The position numbers and the translations under genes are program-made. A stretch of 64,000 nucleotides of DNA from Hyaloscypha bicolor E (lineage: Eukaryota > Ascomycota > Leotiomycetes > Helotiales > Hyaloscyphaceae). Location: NCBI RefSeq assembly GCF_002865645.1, contig NW_020194555.1:3560288-3624287 (forward strand), written 5' to 3'. Positions 1 through 10,539 of the stretch are shown in pieces; positions within the stretch are counted from its first letter, which is position 1, and every line of letters begins with the position of its first letter. The notes below the pieces were generated by a model. It was not told the DNA's origin, searched no databases, and saw only the letters and a program-made list of their open reading frames with translations.

Positions 1-447
1 TAGATAGGCGTACTTGCCAGGTTGGCGAAACAAATCCCGCGGATGCTCGATTGCACGTCCAAGCCAGCCAAGGACCCTCTGATCCCTGGAACATATCGAG
101 TCCATCTGTGCAACCTGAGACTGCCACTCCTCGTCATCTTCTTGGCTTATACACAGAGCGTCTGCCCACAAGCGTCGGACGCTATGTATCGAGCGGAAGC
201 AAATCAAGGCTTGAGAGAGACTTGCAGTGATGCCCATCTCTTATCCGTTGCCGGTGATAGTATCGATTTTTGCCGGATCACCCCATACGTATGAGATTGC
301 CTCGAAACCCTCTCCTTCGATCTGTTGGACCACAAGCTCCGGCCCGCAACTCGAGGGCTCGGACAGCCTTGCGCGGAAGTATGTCGTAAACGGAAGGCTG
401 TGAGCGAGATATAGGCGTAGAGTGACATCGATTGTCTTTGGCAAAGC
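1..447 (-). pseudogene. HET-domain (heterokaryon incompatibility) gene, broken, runs off left edge
   Basis: HET proteins trigger incompatibility cell death in filamentous fungi. Read on the minus strand, this segment has the two HET hallmarks in order: FEAISYVWGDP near 270-300, then RRLWADALCISQEDDEEW near 120-180, followed by a QMDSICSRDQRVLGWL block typical of the domain. The frame stays continuous to the window edge. It is interrupted once by an in-frame TAA at 241-243, between ITGNG and EMGITASL, where the family normally has a charged residue after the NG turn; AAA or GAA to TAA by one change would explain it. I see no ATG in frame before a TAA at 454-456, so the 5' end is missing or in an unseen exon. 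The domain identity is firm; calling it dead depends on the stop not being a sequencing error. Confidence 0.8.
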
Positions 448-1115
448 AAAGATTTAGCAAACTAATGCTTTGGATGCCGTTGGAGGTCGTCCTTTTGTTT
501 CTTCACTCTGAAGGACGAATGAAAAAGAAGCAGAAATAGCAAAGAAACAATCAATCTTGGCATCTCGCCCAAGAACAACGACAAACAGGTTCAGAGCCTC
601 ATACCGGCGAATTCATTTCTTACTTCTCAGGAGTTCGCCGTGGAGCCAATGCCCTCCCGGACATGATATATATCCGAATTTAGGATGCTTGCCTCTGGGA
701 TACGTTTTGCACTCGCATCCCCTGTCATTGACCTGGAAGAAATAACGCTGATCGAAAGAGTGATGAAGTACCGAACCCCCTTTACCACATGGAAAGCGAC
801 CTTTCGATCCAATTCAACGCCAAAAATGGAAAATATTCATCACATGACTATCGTAATGCTCAAACTGACTTATGCTCGTCAACAATTCAGGGGTCCTGAC
901 AAAGATCTTACTGTGTGAGTGAGAGGTTTTAAGCGGCGGGCTTGGCACGCTTAATAAGGACCCTGCACGCGCTGTCAGCAGCTCTGCAGAGAGGGGTTTC
1001 CAGTGCCGTCATCATTAGCAAGCACCCCCTGCAAATTAGACGGTAACCCCACTTCGGTACATCTACATCTACATCAACATCCCTTCTCCTCACTTTCAAC
1101 ACCAAAGAGTATTTA
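448..1115. other. intergenic, promoter side of the GST gene
   Basis: No supportable gene. Short open frames here have no recognisable family content. The last 100 bases carry a pyrimidine-rich tract with a short ctacat-type repeat (about 1061-1080), as expected for a fungal 5' leader. Confidence 0.5.
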
Positions 1116-2403
1116 ATGTTCTCTCGCGCCCGCCAACTAGCTGGGCACTTCCATTCTACCTTCAACCTCAATAGTCTACCTCTTCCACGTCCTACAGCAA
1201 GACTGCTCTTCTCCACAACTACAGCCGCCATGGTACGTACCTACCCCGCTCCCCTCCCCTCCCCCTGCCACAAGCCCTCCCCTCTTCAAAGCTAACCTTA
1301 CCATCGACAGACCGAAGAAAAGATCACCAACTGGGTAGCGCCCGATGACAAAACCGGCGAATTCAAACGCGGCCAATCGCAATTCCGCAACTTCATCAAG
1401 AAAGGCGGCGAGTTCCCTCCCGAAGCAGGACGCTACCACCTCTACGTCTCGTATGCCTGCCCCTGGGCACACCGCACGCTCATCGTGCGCAAGCTCAAGG
1501 GCCTCGAAGACATCATCCCCTTCACGAGCGTGCATTGGCATATGCAAGAAAAAGGCTGGCGGTTCGCGACAGCTGAGGATAAGGAGGAGGATGTCAAGGC
1601 GGAGGGCGTGACGAAGGATCCGGTGAAGGGACATGAGGGGTATCAACATTTGAGGGAGATTTATTTTCAGGTTGACCCCGAGTATGAGGGACGCTTTACG
1701 GTGCCGACGCTGTATGATGTCAAGCAGGGGAAGATTGTTAGTAATGAGAGTAGTGAGATTATCAGGATGTTTTACAGCGAAGTACGTCCCTTGCCTCTCG
1801 CTTTTCCTCACTTTTGGAGGAAGCTGGCTAATTGGTTGGCAGTTTGACGACCTCCTCCCCGAGAAGTACAAGAACGTTAAGCTCTTCCCCGAAGCGCTGC
1901 AGACGCAGATCGAGGAGACGAATGACTGGACATACAACGACATCAACAACGGCGTCTACAAATCCGGCTTTGCTACTACGCAGGAAGCTTACGAAAAAGC
2001 TGTCATCACTTTGTTCAAGTCTTTAGATCGTGTGGAGAAACATCTGAAGGAGACTGAGAAGGAAGGTCCTTACTATTTTGGGAAGGAAATCACGGAGGCG
2101 GATGTGAGGCTTTACACGACGATTGTGAGGTTTGATGTCGTTTATGTGCAGCACTTCAAGACCAACATCAAAACAATCCGCGCCGACTACCCGTACCTCC
2201 ACCAGTGGCTCCGCAACCTCTACTGGAGGGTTCCTGCGTTCGGGGAGACGACAGAGTTCACGCATATTAAGAGGCATTATACGAAGAGTCATACGCAGAT
2301 TAACCCGTTTAGCGTCACGCCTTTGGGCCCGGAACCGCCGATTCTGGGTCTGCATGAGGAGGTGGAGGCTGTTAGGTGGGCATTGGAGAGGGCGAAGAAG
2401 TGA
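1116..2403 (+). CDS. omega/Ecm4-type glutathione S-transferase (glutathionyl-hydroquinone reductase)
   Basis: Predicted to reduce glutathionyl-hydroquinones or act as an omega-class thiol transferase. Exons are 1116..1232, 1311..1781 and 1843..2403, all phase 0, giving 382 aa. Exon 2 holds the signature CPWAHR with the active cysteine, in the context YVSYACPWAHRTLIVRKLKG, followed by the N-terminal thioredoxin-fold segment. Exon 3 encodes the all-helical C-terminal GST domain (EITEADVRLYTTIVRFD). Exon 1 reads from ATG 1116 as a 38-residue leader rich in Arg, Ser and Thr without acidic residues, like a mitochondrial presequence. It ends exactly on a second in-frame ATG (1230-1232) that directly abuts the intron. 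Starting at 1230 would give a 344-aa cytosolic-length protein. Family confidence is high; the leader's role is inferred. Confidence 0.9.
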
Positions 2404-4249
2404 AGTTGCTAGGGGATGAGAAGTGGGAATATTGGAAAAAAGAGGCGTTGAGAGGGGATGAAGGATGGTAAGGGGTGCATTGCATGCTGTATGGAGTAAA
2501 TTAGCATCTTCTTTTTCTCTTGCTAAGCCCGGTCCTTTGATGCATGGAGGAAGGGCTATACAATGTCCCAAGTACATCTGGGACAATCAAGTGATTTTTT
2601 TATTTTCATTTTCAACTCCTTCCATATCCCAGAAAGCGTTGGGACATTGAGAGCCTTTCAATGTTTCCAAGCCTTTGGTATATTAGAAAAATTGAATGAT
2701 GCATTGGGGCTTCAAGCATATATAAATAAACACAAACTCTTTCAGAACTGTGCTATCTTAAACTCCAAGGTGCTCAAAATCCAGGAATGTCGAGTGTCCA
2801 ATTTTCCGTCTAGCACAATGAGAACCGGCGATCCTATAGCCAAAAGGAATGACACGACATGACCGGATACATATTTTTTTCCATTTCTGATGTTAGATAG
2901 TGCCCAGGAGAGAGGCCAAGCGCTGATAATTCGTTTCCAAGCATCATCTTTTATCGTCCCATAGTTTGACCGGACGAAGGGCTGCTATCAAGAAAGAAGC
3001 ACTTCATCTAATCTCCCATGATTCCCTTCATATGAATCACACACAAGGAAGAGATCTTCCATGTGTGTTCAATTGGTCGTCAGGTTTCAGGTGAACGATG
3101 CCCCGCCTAGAACTTAGTTTGAAATGCCTCTGCCGCGCGCGCGATACGATACGTTCCCTAAGACGTTGTGCGATCCATTGCATTTTCAAGGTATATTAAT
3201 AAATCAATAACCGACGTCTAGTTTTGCAATAAGGTTGAGTATCGATTTTACTGCTGAGGACTTGGAGCGATAAGGGGAGGAAGGAAAGAAGGAGCGTAGT
3301 TTGGAGAGAGCCGAGTTGAGATAGCTGTTGTATTTTTCGGGTTCGGGTTATTGAGAATGATTCAATATAATAATGTGGAGGAATTTGTAGGTTGGTAGTG
3401 TAGGATAACTGCTGCTGGCTTGCCCTTCAACCTGACAATTGTGGAACCGATAGTAGCCAACCTCAATCATACCACACCTACCCCCCGTCCTGATTACAAC
3501 ACATACCTCTTCTAAAGCATCCAAAGCACGATGGAAGACTCCATCAAGGAATGCTGGACCAGCATGTGCAGGCTCTTTACTCATTAGCTCTGTTGCATCA
3601 ACCACGACTCTGACAAACTCTGCTTCTACATTTCATGTCTTGTAATTTTTAGAACTTGTGTTTTTCCCCTTGTGTCAGAAAGTTGTAAGAGATGGCAGCT
3701 GACTTGCTTAAGTGTGCTATAATGATTATGTTGTCATTCTCTACTATTGAGAGTTCATCCGGTGTATAGATCCGATGACCTGCAGTCAGGATTTAACTTT
3801 CGTCGGACGAGGTGAAACAAGCAAAGAATATATGCTACATTATTGTGGGCTGTGATCTGTTAAGCTCCTAAAGATAGGAGAAGTGTGAGCAGAAATTTGG
3901 GCTGTGTTGTGCAAGAAAAGCTGAGTAGGGCAGCAGCGTCGATTTGTGTGCGAGTTTTTCTGTTAATGGGTTGCTAAATTGAGTCCCGCACACGGATGAG
4001 TCTTTATCGCTGCTCGGAAGAGGCACATCGAGTGCAGAGACCTTGGGTGTGAGGAAGGAAATAGGGTATGCCTGGGTGAATGCTGTCAAACCTCCTGTGC
4101 AAAGCATTCACTCACTGCTTTACTAGGGGCCGCATAAGCAGGTGCAAATGCAAATAGTATATTGCGATCTGGGGGGTGGAGGGGTAACGAAGAAAGTATT
4201 CTTTTAAAAGAGGACTTCGTTAACAAAGAGTATCTATTTTTGAGGGATA
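2404..4249. other. gene-poor intergenic stretch
   Basis: About 1.8 kb with no open frame that I can tie to a family. The small minus-strand frames near 3348-3605 and 3868-4107 show no domain motif and no supporting introns. I see no tRNA or repeat here. Confidence 0.4.
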
Positions 4250-4454
4250 TGTCATGGCGGGATCAATGCAATAGTCGAAGTACAAAGTTTAAAGAATCTC
4301 ATGTATTGAAAATACTAAGCTAGAGAGTAAAGGAGAAGGGAATGCCTCGACCTTTAGTAGTCCTTCGCCAATCTCTGGGTCACTTGCTCGTTTTAGCCGC
4401 GTTTCCTCTCATGTAATATTTGCGGCAGATTATGCGGATTTGCCCACTATTACA
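4250..4454 (-). repeat. solo LTR, same 205-bp family as the retroelement at 39.6-47.6 kb
   Basis: Starts TGTCATGGCGGGATCAATGC and ends in CTATTACA. It is exactly 205 bases, the same length as the two LTRs at 39574..39778 and 47377..47581, and shares long blocks with them (GGGATCAATGCAAT; AAAGAATCTCATGTATT; AATACTAAGCTA; TGCCTCGACCTTTAGTA). The right half is more diverged. No internal retroelement sequence follows, so this is a solo LTR from recombination. The five bases on either side (GGATA and GAAAG) do not match, so the target duplication is eroded. Strand is given by the orientation of the full element. Confidence 0.85.
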
Positions 4455-4579
4455 GAAAGATCCTCAAAGGCCTTTCTAGGGAAAAGAGAAAGTAAAAGAA
4501 GATAAGAGTATTTAATCTTGGGGAGACCCCCCATATCCTCCTTAAGGAAAGGAGGAAGTAGAAAAGGTAGAAAAGGTAA

Positions 4580-4770
4580 AAGGAGTCTTTAATCTTGGAA
4601 CAGTGACATTTTATTGTCACGTGAGAATTTTGCCACACCAGCTTTCGACAAGTCTAAATCAGGCTTTTAATAAGGCAGCTGATCTTAGAAGAAGAGAGAC
4701 AACACGCCAGATCGGTAATGCAGTCCCTCCTCTATTGTACGGAGTGGCTACTGTGGCTTTAATACATTTG
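4580..4770 (+). pseudogene. C5 cytosine DNA methyltransferase C-terminal fragment
   Basis: The frame around 4600-4770 contains RRETTRQIGNAVPPLL, which is motif X (RQxGNAVPP) of C5 cytosine methyltransferases, followed by a short helix-like GVATVALIHL. Nothing upstream restores motifs I, IV (PCQ) or VI (ENV): the sequence before it is AG-rich filler with two near-identical tracts (tatttaatcttgg and tctttaatcttgg), and there is no start codon. I read it as a scrap of a methyltransferase gene next to a solo LTR. The motif itself is diagnostic; which fungal DNMT it came from cannot be told. Confidence 0.6.
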
Positions 4771-4799
4771 CCAAACGCCTATATAACCACATTATTAGA

Positions 4800-5684
4800 C
4801 ATGCCATTAATCCCTCTTTTATTTGGCATGCAAGTGCTCTCTACTCTGTCCTTGAAAGCCTCTTTCTTGCTTTGAAATTCTCCCCATCATTGTCAAAGCC
4901 CTTGGCTCTAGGATGATTCGGACTCTCTTGTCCCGTTTCTAACAAGCGGCTTCATTCTGAATTATACTTGTTTAATGTCCCCAAGGCACTCAGTTCCTAA
5001 AACAACATTTATAAGCGTATATAAAGTACATTAGGTGAGGTGCTTCTGCACGTCCAATTTAAAACTAGAATTTACCACTCACCTAACTATTAACCTCCTT
5101 ATAAGTGCTCTTAGACTTCTTTCTTAAACTTAAAAGGAACAGTCTTTTCCCCAAGCTCGCTGCACACTTAAAACTAGCAAAGTTCTTTTATACTTCCTTG
5201 AGATAATGGTATTATGCTTCAAGTGCCTTTGGACACATTCTAGACAATAGTTGTTCTCAAAATTAATTAGCGTTGTCTATATATTTCCATCTTTTACTCT
5301 CTAATTGCTCGGTAATAACATCTTGAAATTACTTCAATTTCCCTATCCACGATTTTCTCGAAGTTTGAGATTTTGAAAGTGGCCTGCATGTGGTCTTAAT
5401 CTCACAGCAATTCCCAACGGAGCTTGAGAAATAGAGATTTACATTTAATTTATATATTTGAACTCAGAACCGATGGCCTACAAATCTGGCACTAATTGAG
5501 GTCGACGATTGTACTGAGCGCTGTAGGCTTCTCGCAAAGACTCGATCTGTTCGCCATTTCCTTAGTTTTCTTGCTCAGCCACTGGCACGTGATGCAGCCT
5601 GCACCTCAGCTTTGCATCCATCAACATTATCATCTTCCGATGCCATTGCGAAGCGTAAATGCTATCTTGAGGCGAGACTCAAAC
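4800..5684. other. AT-rich intergenic region upstream of the NACHT gene
   Basis: No gene seen. The sequence is AT-rich up to about 5470 and then returns to ordinary composition. A CACGTG palindrome at about 5586 lies roughly 100 bases upstream of the chosen start of the next gene and may be a bHLH-type promoter site (inference). Confidence 0.35.
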
Positions 5685-8600
5685 ATGCCTTTGTTTACAA
5701 AGTCAGAGAAGCAAGGGCTCTGGCCCCTTGCCACTAAAGGTCCTGACGAAGAGAATTGTATCGAGCATGTTCGATCTGCGCTGCAGCCTGGTCACATTCT
5801 ATCTTGTCCTAACAAGTAGGCAGCATCTTTGCAATCCATGGTCTAGGAGGTGATAAGTTTCGAACTTGGACGGATAATGGGAAGCTCTGGCTCCGAGATC
5901 TTCTTCCCGAGCAGCTCCCCGAAGCCAGAATATTCACATACGGATACGATTCTACCGTAGCCTTCTCAAAATCTTCAGCGGAGGTCGATGATTTTGCACG
6001 AGACTTCCTTCATCGTGTCAACTCGGTCCGCAACAGTAACGCAGAGCAAACACGACGGGTCGTGTTCATCTGCCATAGTTTGGGAGGATTGTTGTTCAAG
6101 CAGGTGGGTTGAAAGGCAGCTTCTCGTCTCAGAAATGGGCTAAACTTGGTTGCGTAGGCATTGGTACTCTGCAACAATGACCAAAAATACCGACATCTAC
6201 TGGAGAGAATTCATGGCGTTGTCTTCATGGGAACCCCTCATGGAGGCTCTGATATCGCTTTCTGGGCGTCATACGCTGGGAACCTCATCAACGCCGTCAG
6301 CTTTGGTACGAGAACCAACAAAGATCTACTAGGTGTCCTTCGAAAAGACTCATCGTTTCTGGGATCGTTGTCACAAAAGTTTGTTCTTCAATCTCGATTC
6401 ATGCATATACTCAGCTTCTACGAGACTGAGAAGTTCCCTTTGCTGAATTGCCGCGTAAGCAAAAACCCCACTCGTTCCTTTGAGCGCTTCTGATCGATTT
6501 ACCCCGAAGATTGTTGAAAAAGAATCTGCTCATTTGAATGTCTCAAACGAGATATTCCTACCCATAAAAGCAGATCATAGGACGATGTGCCACTTCTCGG
6601 ATCCTGCAAGTCAAAAATGGATCTCGTTCAGCAGCGCAGTTGTGAACTTGGCTAGGGCAAATGCAGAAACAACTGCTATCTTGGATCCCCCGTTAAGTAA
6701 GCCTAGTGCAGAAATTTTTGTTCAAAGTCATCAGCTGAGAAGCGGCGAACAGTACGGTACAGAGAAGAGTTGAATAAATGGTTGGACCCGCTTCCCATGG
6801 TTGATGATTACAATCGAATCCGGGATCTACGCCTCGAAAATACTTGCCAATGGATTAATCAGGAATCCAAGTTTCTCGCGTGGAGAAGCAGCAGCCGCCG
6901 AAATGTTGACCTCTGGGTGAGAGGTCCACCCGGATGTAGCAAGTCCACGCTCGCCGCGAGTATCATTGATCAACTTAGCGTGGACCAGCCAACAGCTTAC
7001 TTCTTCTGCAATGTCGAAGATCCCGATAGAAGTGATTTTACGAGGATTTTAAAAACTTTGACCTGGCAGTTGGTTCTGAAGAAACCACATTTTGCAGACG
7101 GTATTTACGACATCTTCCTTGAAACCGCAGGAGCCGCCACCCCTATCGAATCATATAAAAGGGCACTCGCAGGAATTTTGAAGGATGGAGAGCCGTGCTA
7201 CATTGTAATCGATGGACTCGACGAGTGCCGCGGCAAGTACAGTGACATCTCGAAAGCCATGTTCCACATATCTTCACACGCCAAGCTGCTGGTGATAAGT
7301 CGTTGGATGACCTGGATCGAACAATGCTTCCCTCTTGGTTCAATGACATCGACTCTTGACATTGCAACAACCCATACTTCTAGAGATATCTCACTATTCG
7401 TCGACAGCAAAACTCAGGAGCTTGACCTGGACCCCGAATTGGTCGATAAATTATCTATTCTGCTCATCGCTAAAGCTAACGGAATGTTTCTCTGGGTCAA
7501 ACTCACCATCGAATACTTGTCCCAGCAAGCAACACTCGAAGATACCATCGAAGCTCTCAAGAATCTCCCAAAAGATCTTGAAGCGCTTTATGAGCGCCTC
7601 GTTCGCCGTTTACAAGAGCTTCCGCAAAGCCGTTATAAGCTCGCGTGCAAGTTGATCCAATGGACATTTTCCAGCCTCCGACCTTTGTCACTGGAACAGT
7701 TGAAAATCGCTCTATCAATAACCCCTGGCGATAATCGACAGAAATATCCGAATAACATTCTCAATCTCGAGAAGTTTGTTCGCGAGTCTTGCAGTCCCTT
7801 GCTTGAGCTTGATGAAGCTAAAGGCACCGTTCGCTTTGTCCACGCCTCGGCTGTTGATTTCTTCTCACGATCAACTCGGCCTGCCTCACACTTCAAGTTC
7901 ATGGAAGGTGAAGAACCTGCTTTCACCCCAGAGGTCACCAACCCTTACTGTGCGAGTGTGTGTCTCACCTACCTCTCCATTGAGGATATCGAGTTTGTTC
8001 CAGAAGATAGAGACCCACGAGTATACAACAGGAACCTGGACAAACACTTGGCCCGATACCCATTTCTACAATACTGTGTCTTAAACTGGTGGAAGCATCT
8101 ATCTCTACCCCAGAGCGGCCCAGGACCCACTGCAGAGGCACTAGGAAACACAATTCGGTCGTTTACATCAAGCCAAAAATGTATTGTGCGGTGGATGCAA
8201 CTGTTTCAACTTCTTGATGGACTTCATGAAGAAGGCACTCAAGCAACTCTCTTCAGATCTCCAGAATCGCCATATGCCTGGAGATTCGCCGACAAGGATT
8301 CTCTCTTCCATAATCTCTGGCTTGCCCCGAGTGGTCTGTTCACCCGCTGGCAATGCTGGAGAACAGAGATCTTTTTTAATGGAAACTATTCGACGCCGAT
8401 TGGAATTACTTCATTCTTCGACTTTCTCGATGTTGTAAGATTAGAATGTGAAAGAGGAAAGAATAAAGACGAACGAGACCCCATCGGTCTAACACCTGCG
8501 ATGCTCGCAGCCCATGGAGAAGCCCCGAATGTGCTGCAATATGCCATTGAAAATGGCGCAGATACGCTCTTAATAAGTGTATTCGGATATGGAATCGCTC

Positions 8601-10285
8601 GATATGCAGCGCGAAACAGCCCCTCCATCCTTCCCAAAGTTCTCGATTTAGGGATTCCGGTGGGTGTACCAACCTTGGATAACGGAACAACTTCAATACA
8701 TGCAGCCTGTACCACTGCTGGCTTCCATCCCAGTGTTCTTCCACAACTTTTGAAACGTTCTTCCAAAGGCGACCTTAACACAAAGTCTTTCTCTGGGAGA
8801 ACAGCACTTCACCTGGCTGCCTCAATAAACATACAATCATATGCCCGTCTAGTCTTTGACCGAGGAATGCTCACTGCTGGAGCTCTCCCAAACCACCGGC
8901 GACTCCATTCAGGTTCCACAGAGGAGGCTTTCATGCCATCTACTCGAGCAGAAGTCGAAACCTGGCTGCACTCTTGGAACAGCTACTTTGCTACCGAGTC
9001 AATTGGAAGTGATACGGAATCACTTGCCTGTCATGCATCAGAGTTGAACGAAGACAATATTGCAAGAGTAGTGCGCAAGATAAAAGCATTTATGGTAATT
9101 TGGCTGGTAGAAAGCGGCGCGTCAATCGAGGAAACGGACAGCGAAGGGAAAACTGCTCTAGATATTGTCCTTAAAACTGGATTTGCCGAAGATTTAGAAG
9201 TCATTGATGGCTACTGCCTCAGAAGAATCTCGAAAGCACTTGTAGCTCTAGGGGCCGTGGAAGTAAATCCCAAAGGACCAACGGCTCTAGAAGTTGCGTT
9301 GTTGCGGGGTCACTGGGTGACTGTGAAGTCTATTCTGCAAGGCGATGCGGCCGCGTCGAAACTTTCCGAGAACGATCGACGCTTTTTGTCTACCTCCATG
9401 GAGAAGGAACCTAAAACTCAAAAAGACTCGACGTCAGCATACGAGGAACAGTATCAGCCTCGGTCGCCAAAAGTTGCGCTGCATACCTCGTTCATATTGC
9501 GATTCTGCTTAAAAAAATATTCCAGACCATCGAGGTATCATGAGTCGATATATGTCAAGCTGTCAACATTGATCGTTGACTTTGCTGAATGCTGGGTTAA
9601 AACCAGCGACTTAGTGACTAGTTTCCGGGAAGCTCGTCGTCGAGATACCTTGTTTCGGTCCTCGGTTCCCCGGGATAGAGTGGAGGTATCTGTACCGATC
9701 GCGGATGGGGAGCTTCGAAAGGTGTCAATTTACGTCTTCAGCTCGAGTTATAGATCTGACTCGGACTCTTTCGGCATGAGCTACTACACCAGTAGCATCG
9801 TCGTTGGGCCTTCGAGTAATAGATCAAGGTATACTCCAAAAATATATTATAGTTGGCCTACCAATCCGAATTCCTTGAGACGGTCAACACCAGATATTCC
9901 AGCCGCTCCAATACTGGATATGGTTCGGCAGCCTGTGGATACAGGAGGGGTCTCGCTTATTGACCAGGCAAAAGAGGGTCTCGGGCTCGCACAAGAAGAG
10001 GCAATCATGGTCCCTTCCGAATCATTCGAAGTTCGTGATACGAATCCTTTCTCTGTCAACCCTTTCTCTGACGATCTTTTTTCTGACAAATGCTGGGTGC
10101 AAACCTGGTATTTGCCAGTCTCCATGAGGGACAGAGCGAGCCTTGGACCTCAAGGGATCTTGAATTGGCTCACGAGTATCTCGCCACGGGACTCCATTCG
10201 GCTTCGACCAACCCAGGATTTCTTTGCTCATGACGTTGCCTTGTATGGAGGCTTTGGAATTGAGATATATTGTGCTTGGATATGA
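5685..10285 (+). CDS. NOD-like receptor: SesB-like alpha/beta hydrolase + NACHT NTPase + ankyrin-like C-terminus
   Basis: A fungal STAND receptor of about 1457 aa. Exons: 5685..5757, 5820..6103, 6158..6454, 6510..6696 and 6753..10285; phases agree at every junction. Residues 24-260 form an alpha/beta hydrolase: oxyanion-side HGLGG near 31-35, nucleophile elbow CHSLGG with Ser111, GTPHGG near 144-149, and ADHR with the likely catalytic His241. The NACHT NTPase follows, with Walker A GPPGCSKST at about 338-346 and Walker B VIDGLDEC at about 432-439, then a winged-helix region. Roughly 870-1130 is repeat-like (TALHLAAS; KTALDIVL) and resembles worn ankyrin repeats. The last 250 residues are unassigned and Ser-rich. 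The start at 5685 is chosen because it leads directly into the hydrolase. The first and fourth acceptors are the least certain splice sites. Likely role: cytosolic sensor of non-self or stress with a hydrolase effector. Confidence 0.88.
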
Positions 10286-10539
10286 GTACTTTCAATTGGT
10301 TTCATTCGATATTCAAAATGGCTTCACTATTCACGGCGGCATTTTTTTTTTAGTACCGGTTATTTGCGTTGGAAGCTCATTGTGCGCGATCTTTTCTTTG
10401 AATATACCGGAACTACTGAAGAAAAAACACACAGAGATATGGAAATTCCCTCGTTTTCTTCAAGTCTTTCTTTCAAAATGAAGGCTGAAACATCCTCCTC
10501 CAATTATTCGAATGCCTCAACCGAGGAATTTCACTCAAG

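Noticed and set aside
929..1949. Long minus-strand frames over the GST gene
   Set aside because: They are antisense shadows; the plus strand has the catalytic motif and introns.
4245..4459. Target duplication of the solo LTR
   Set aside because: Flanking pentamers GGATA and GAAAG differ, so no duplication can be claimed.
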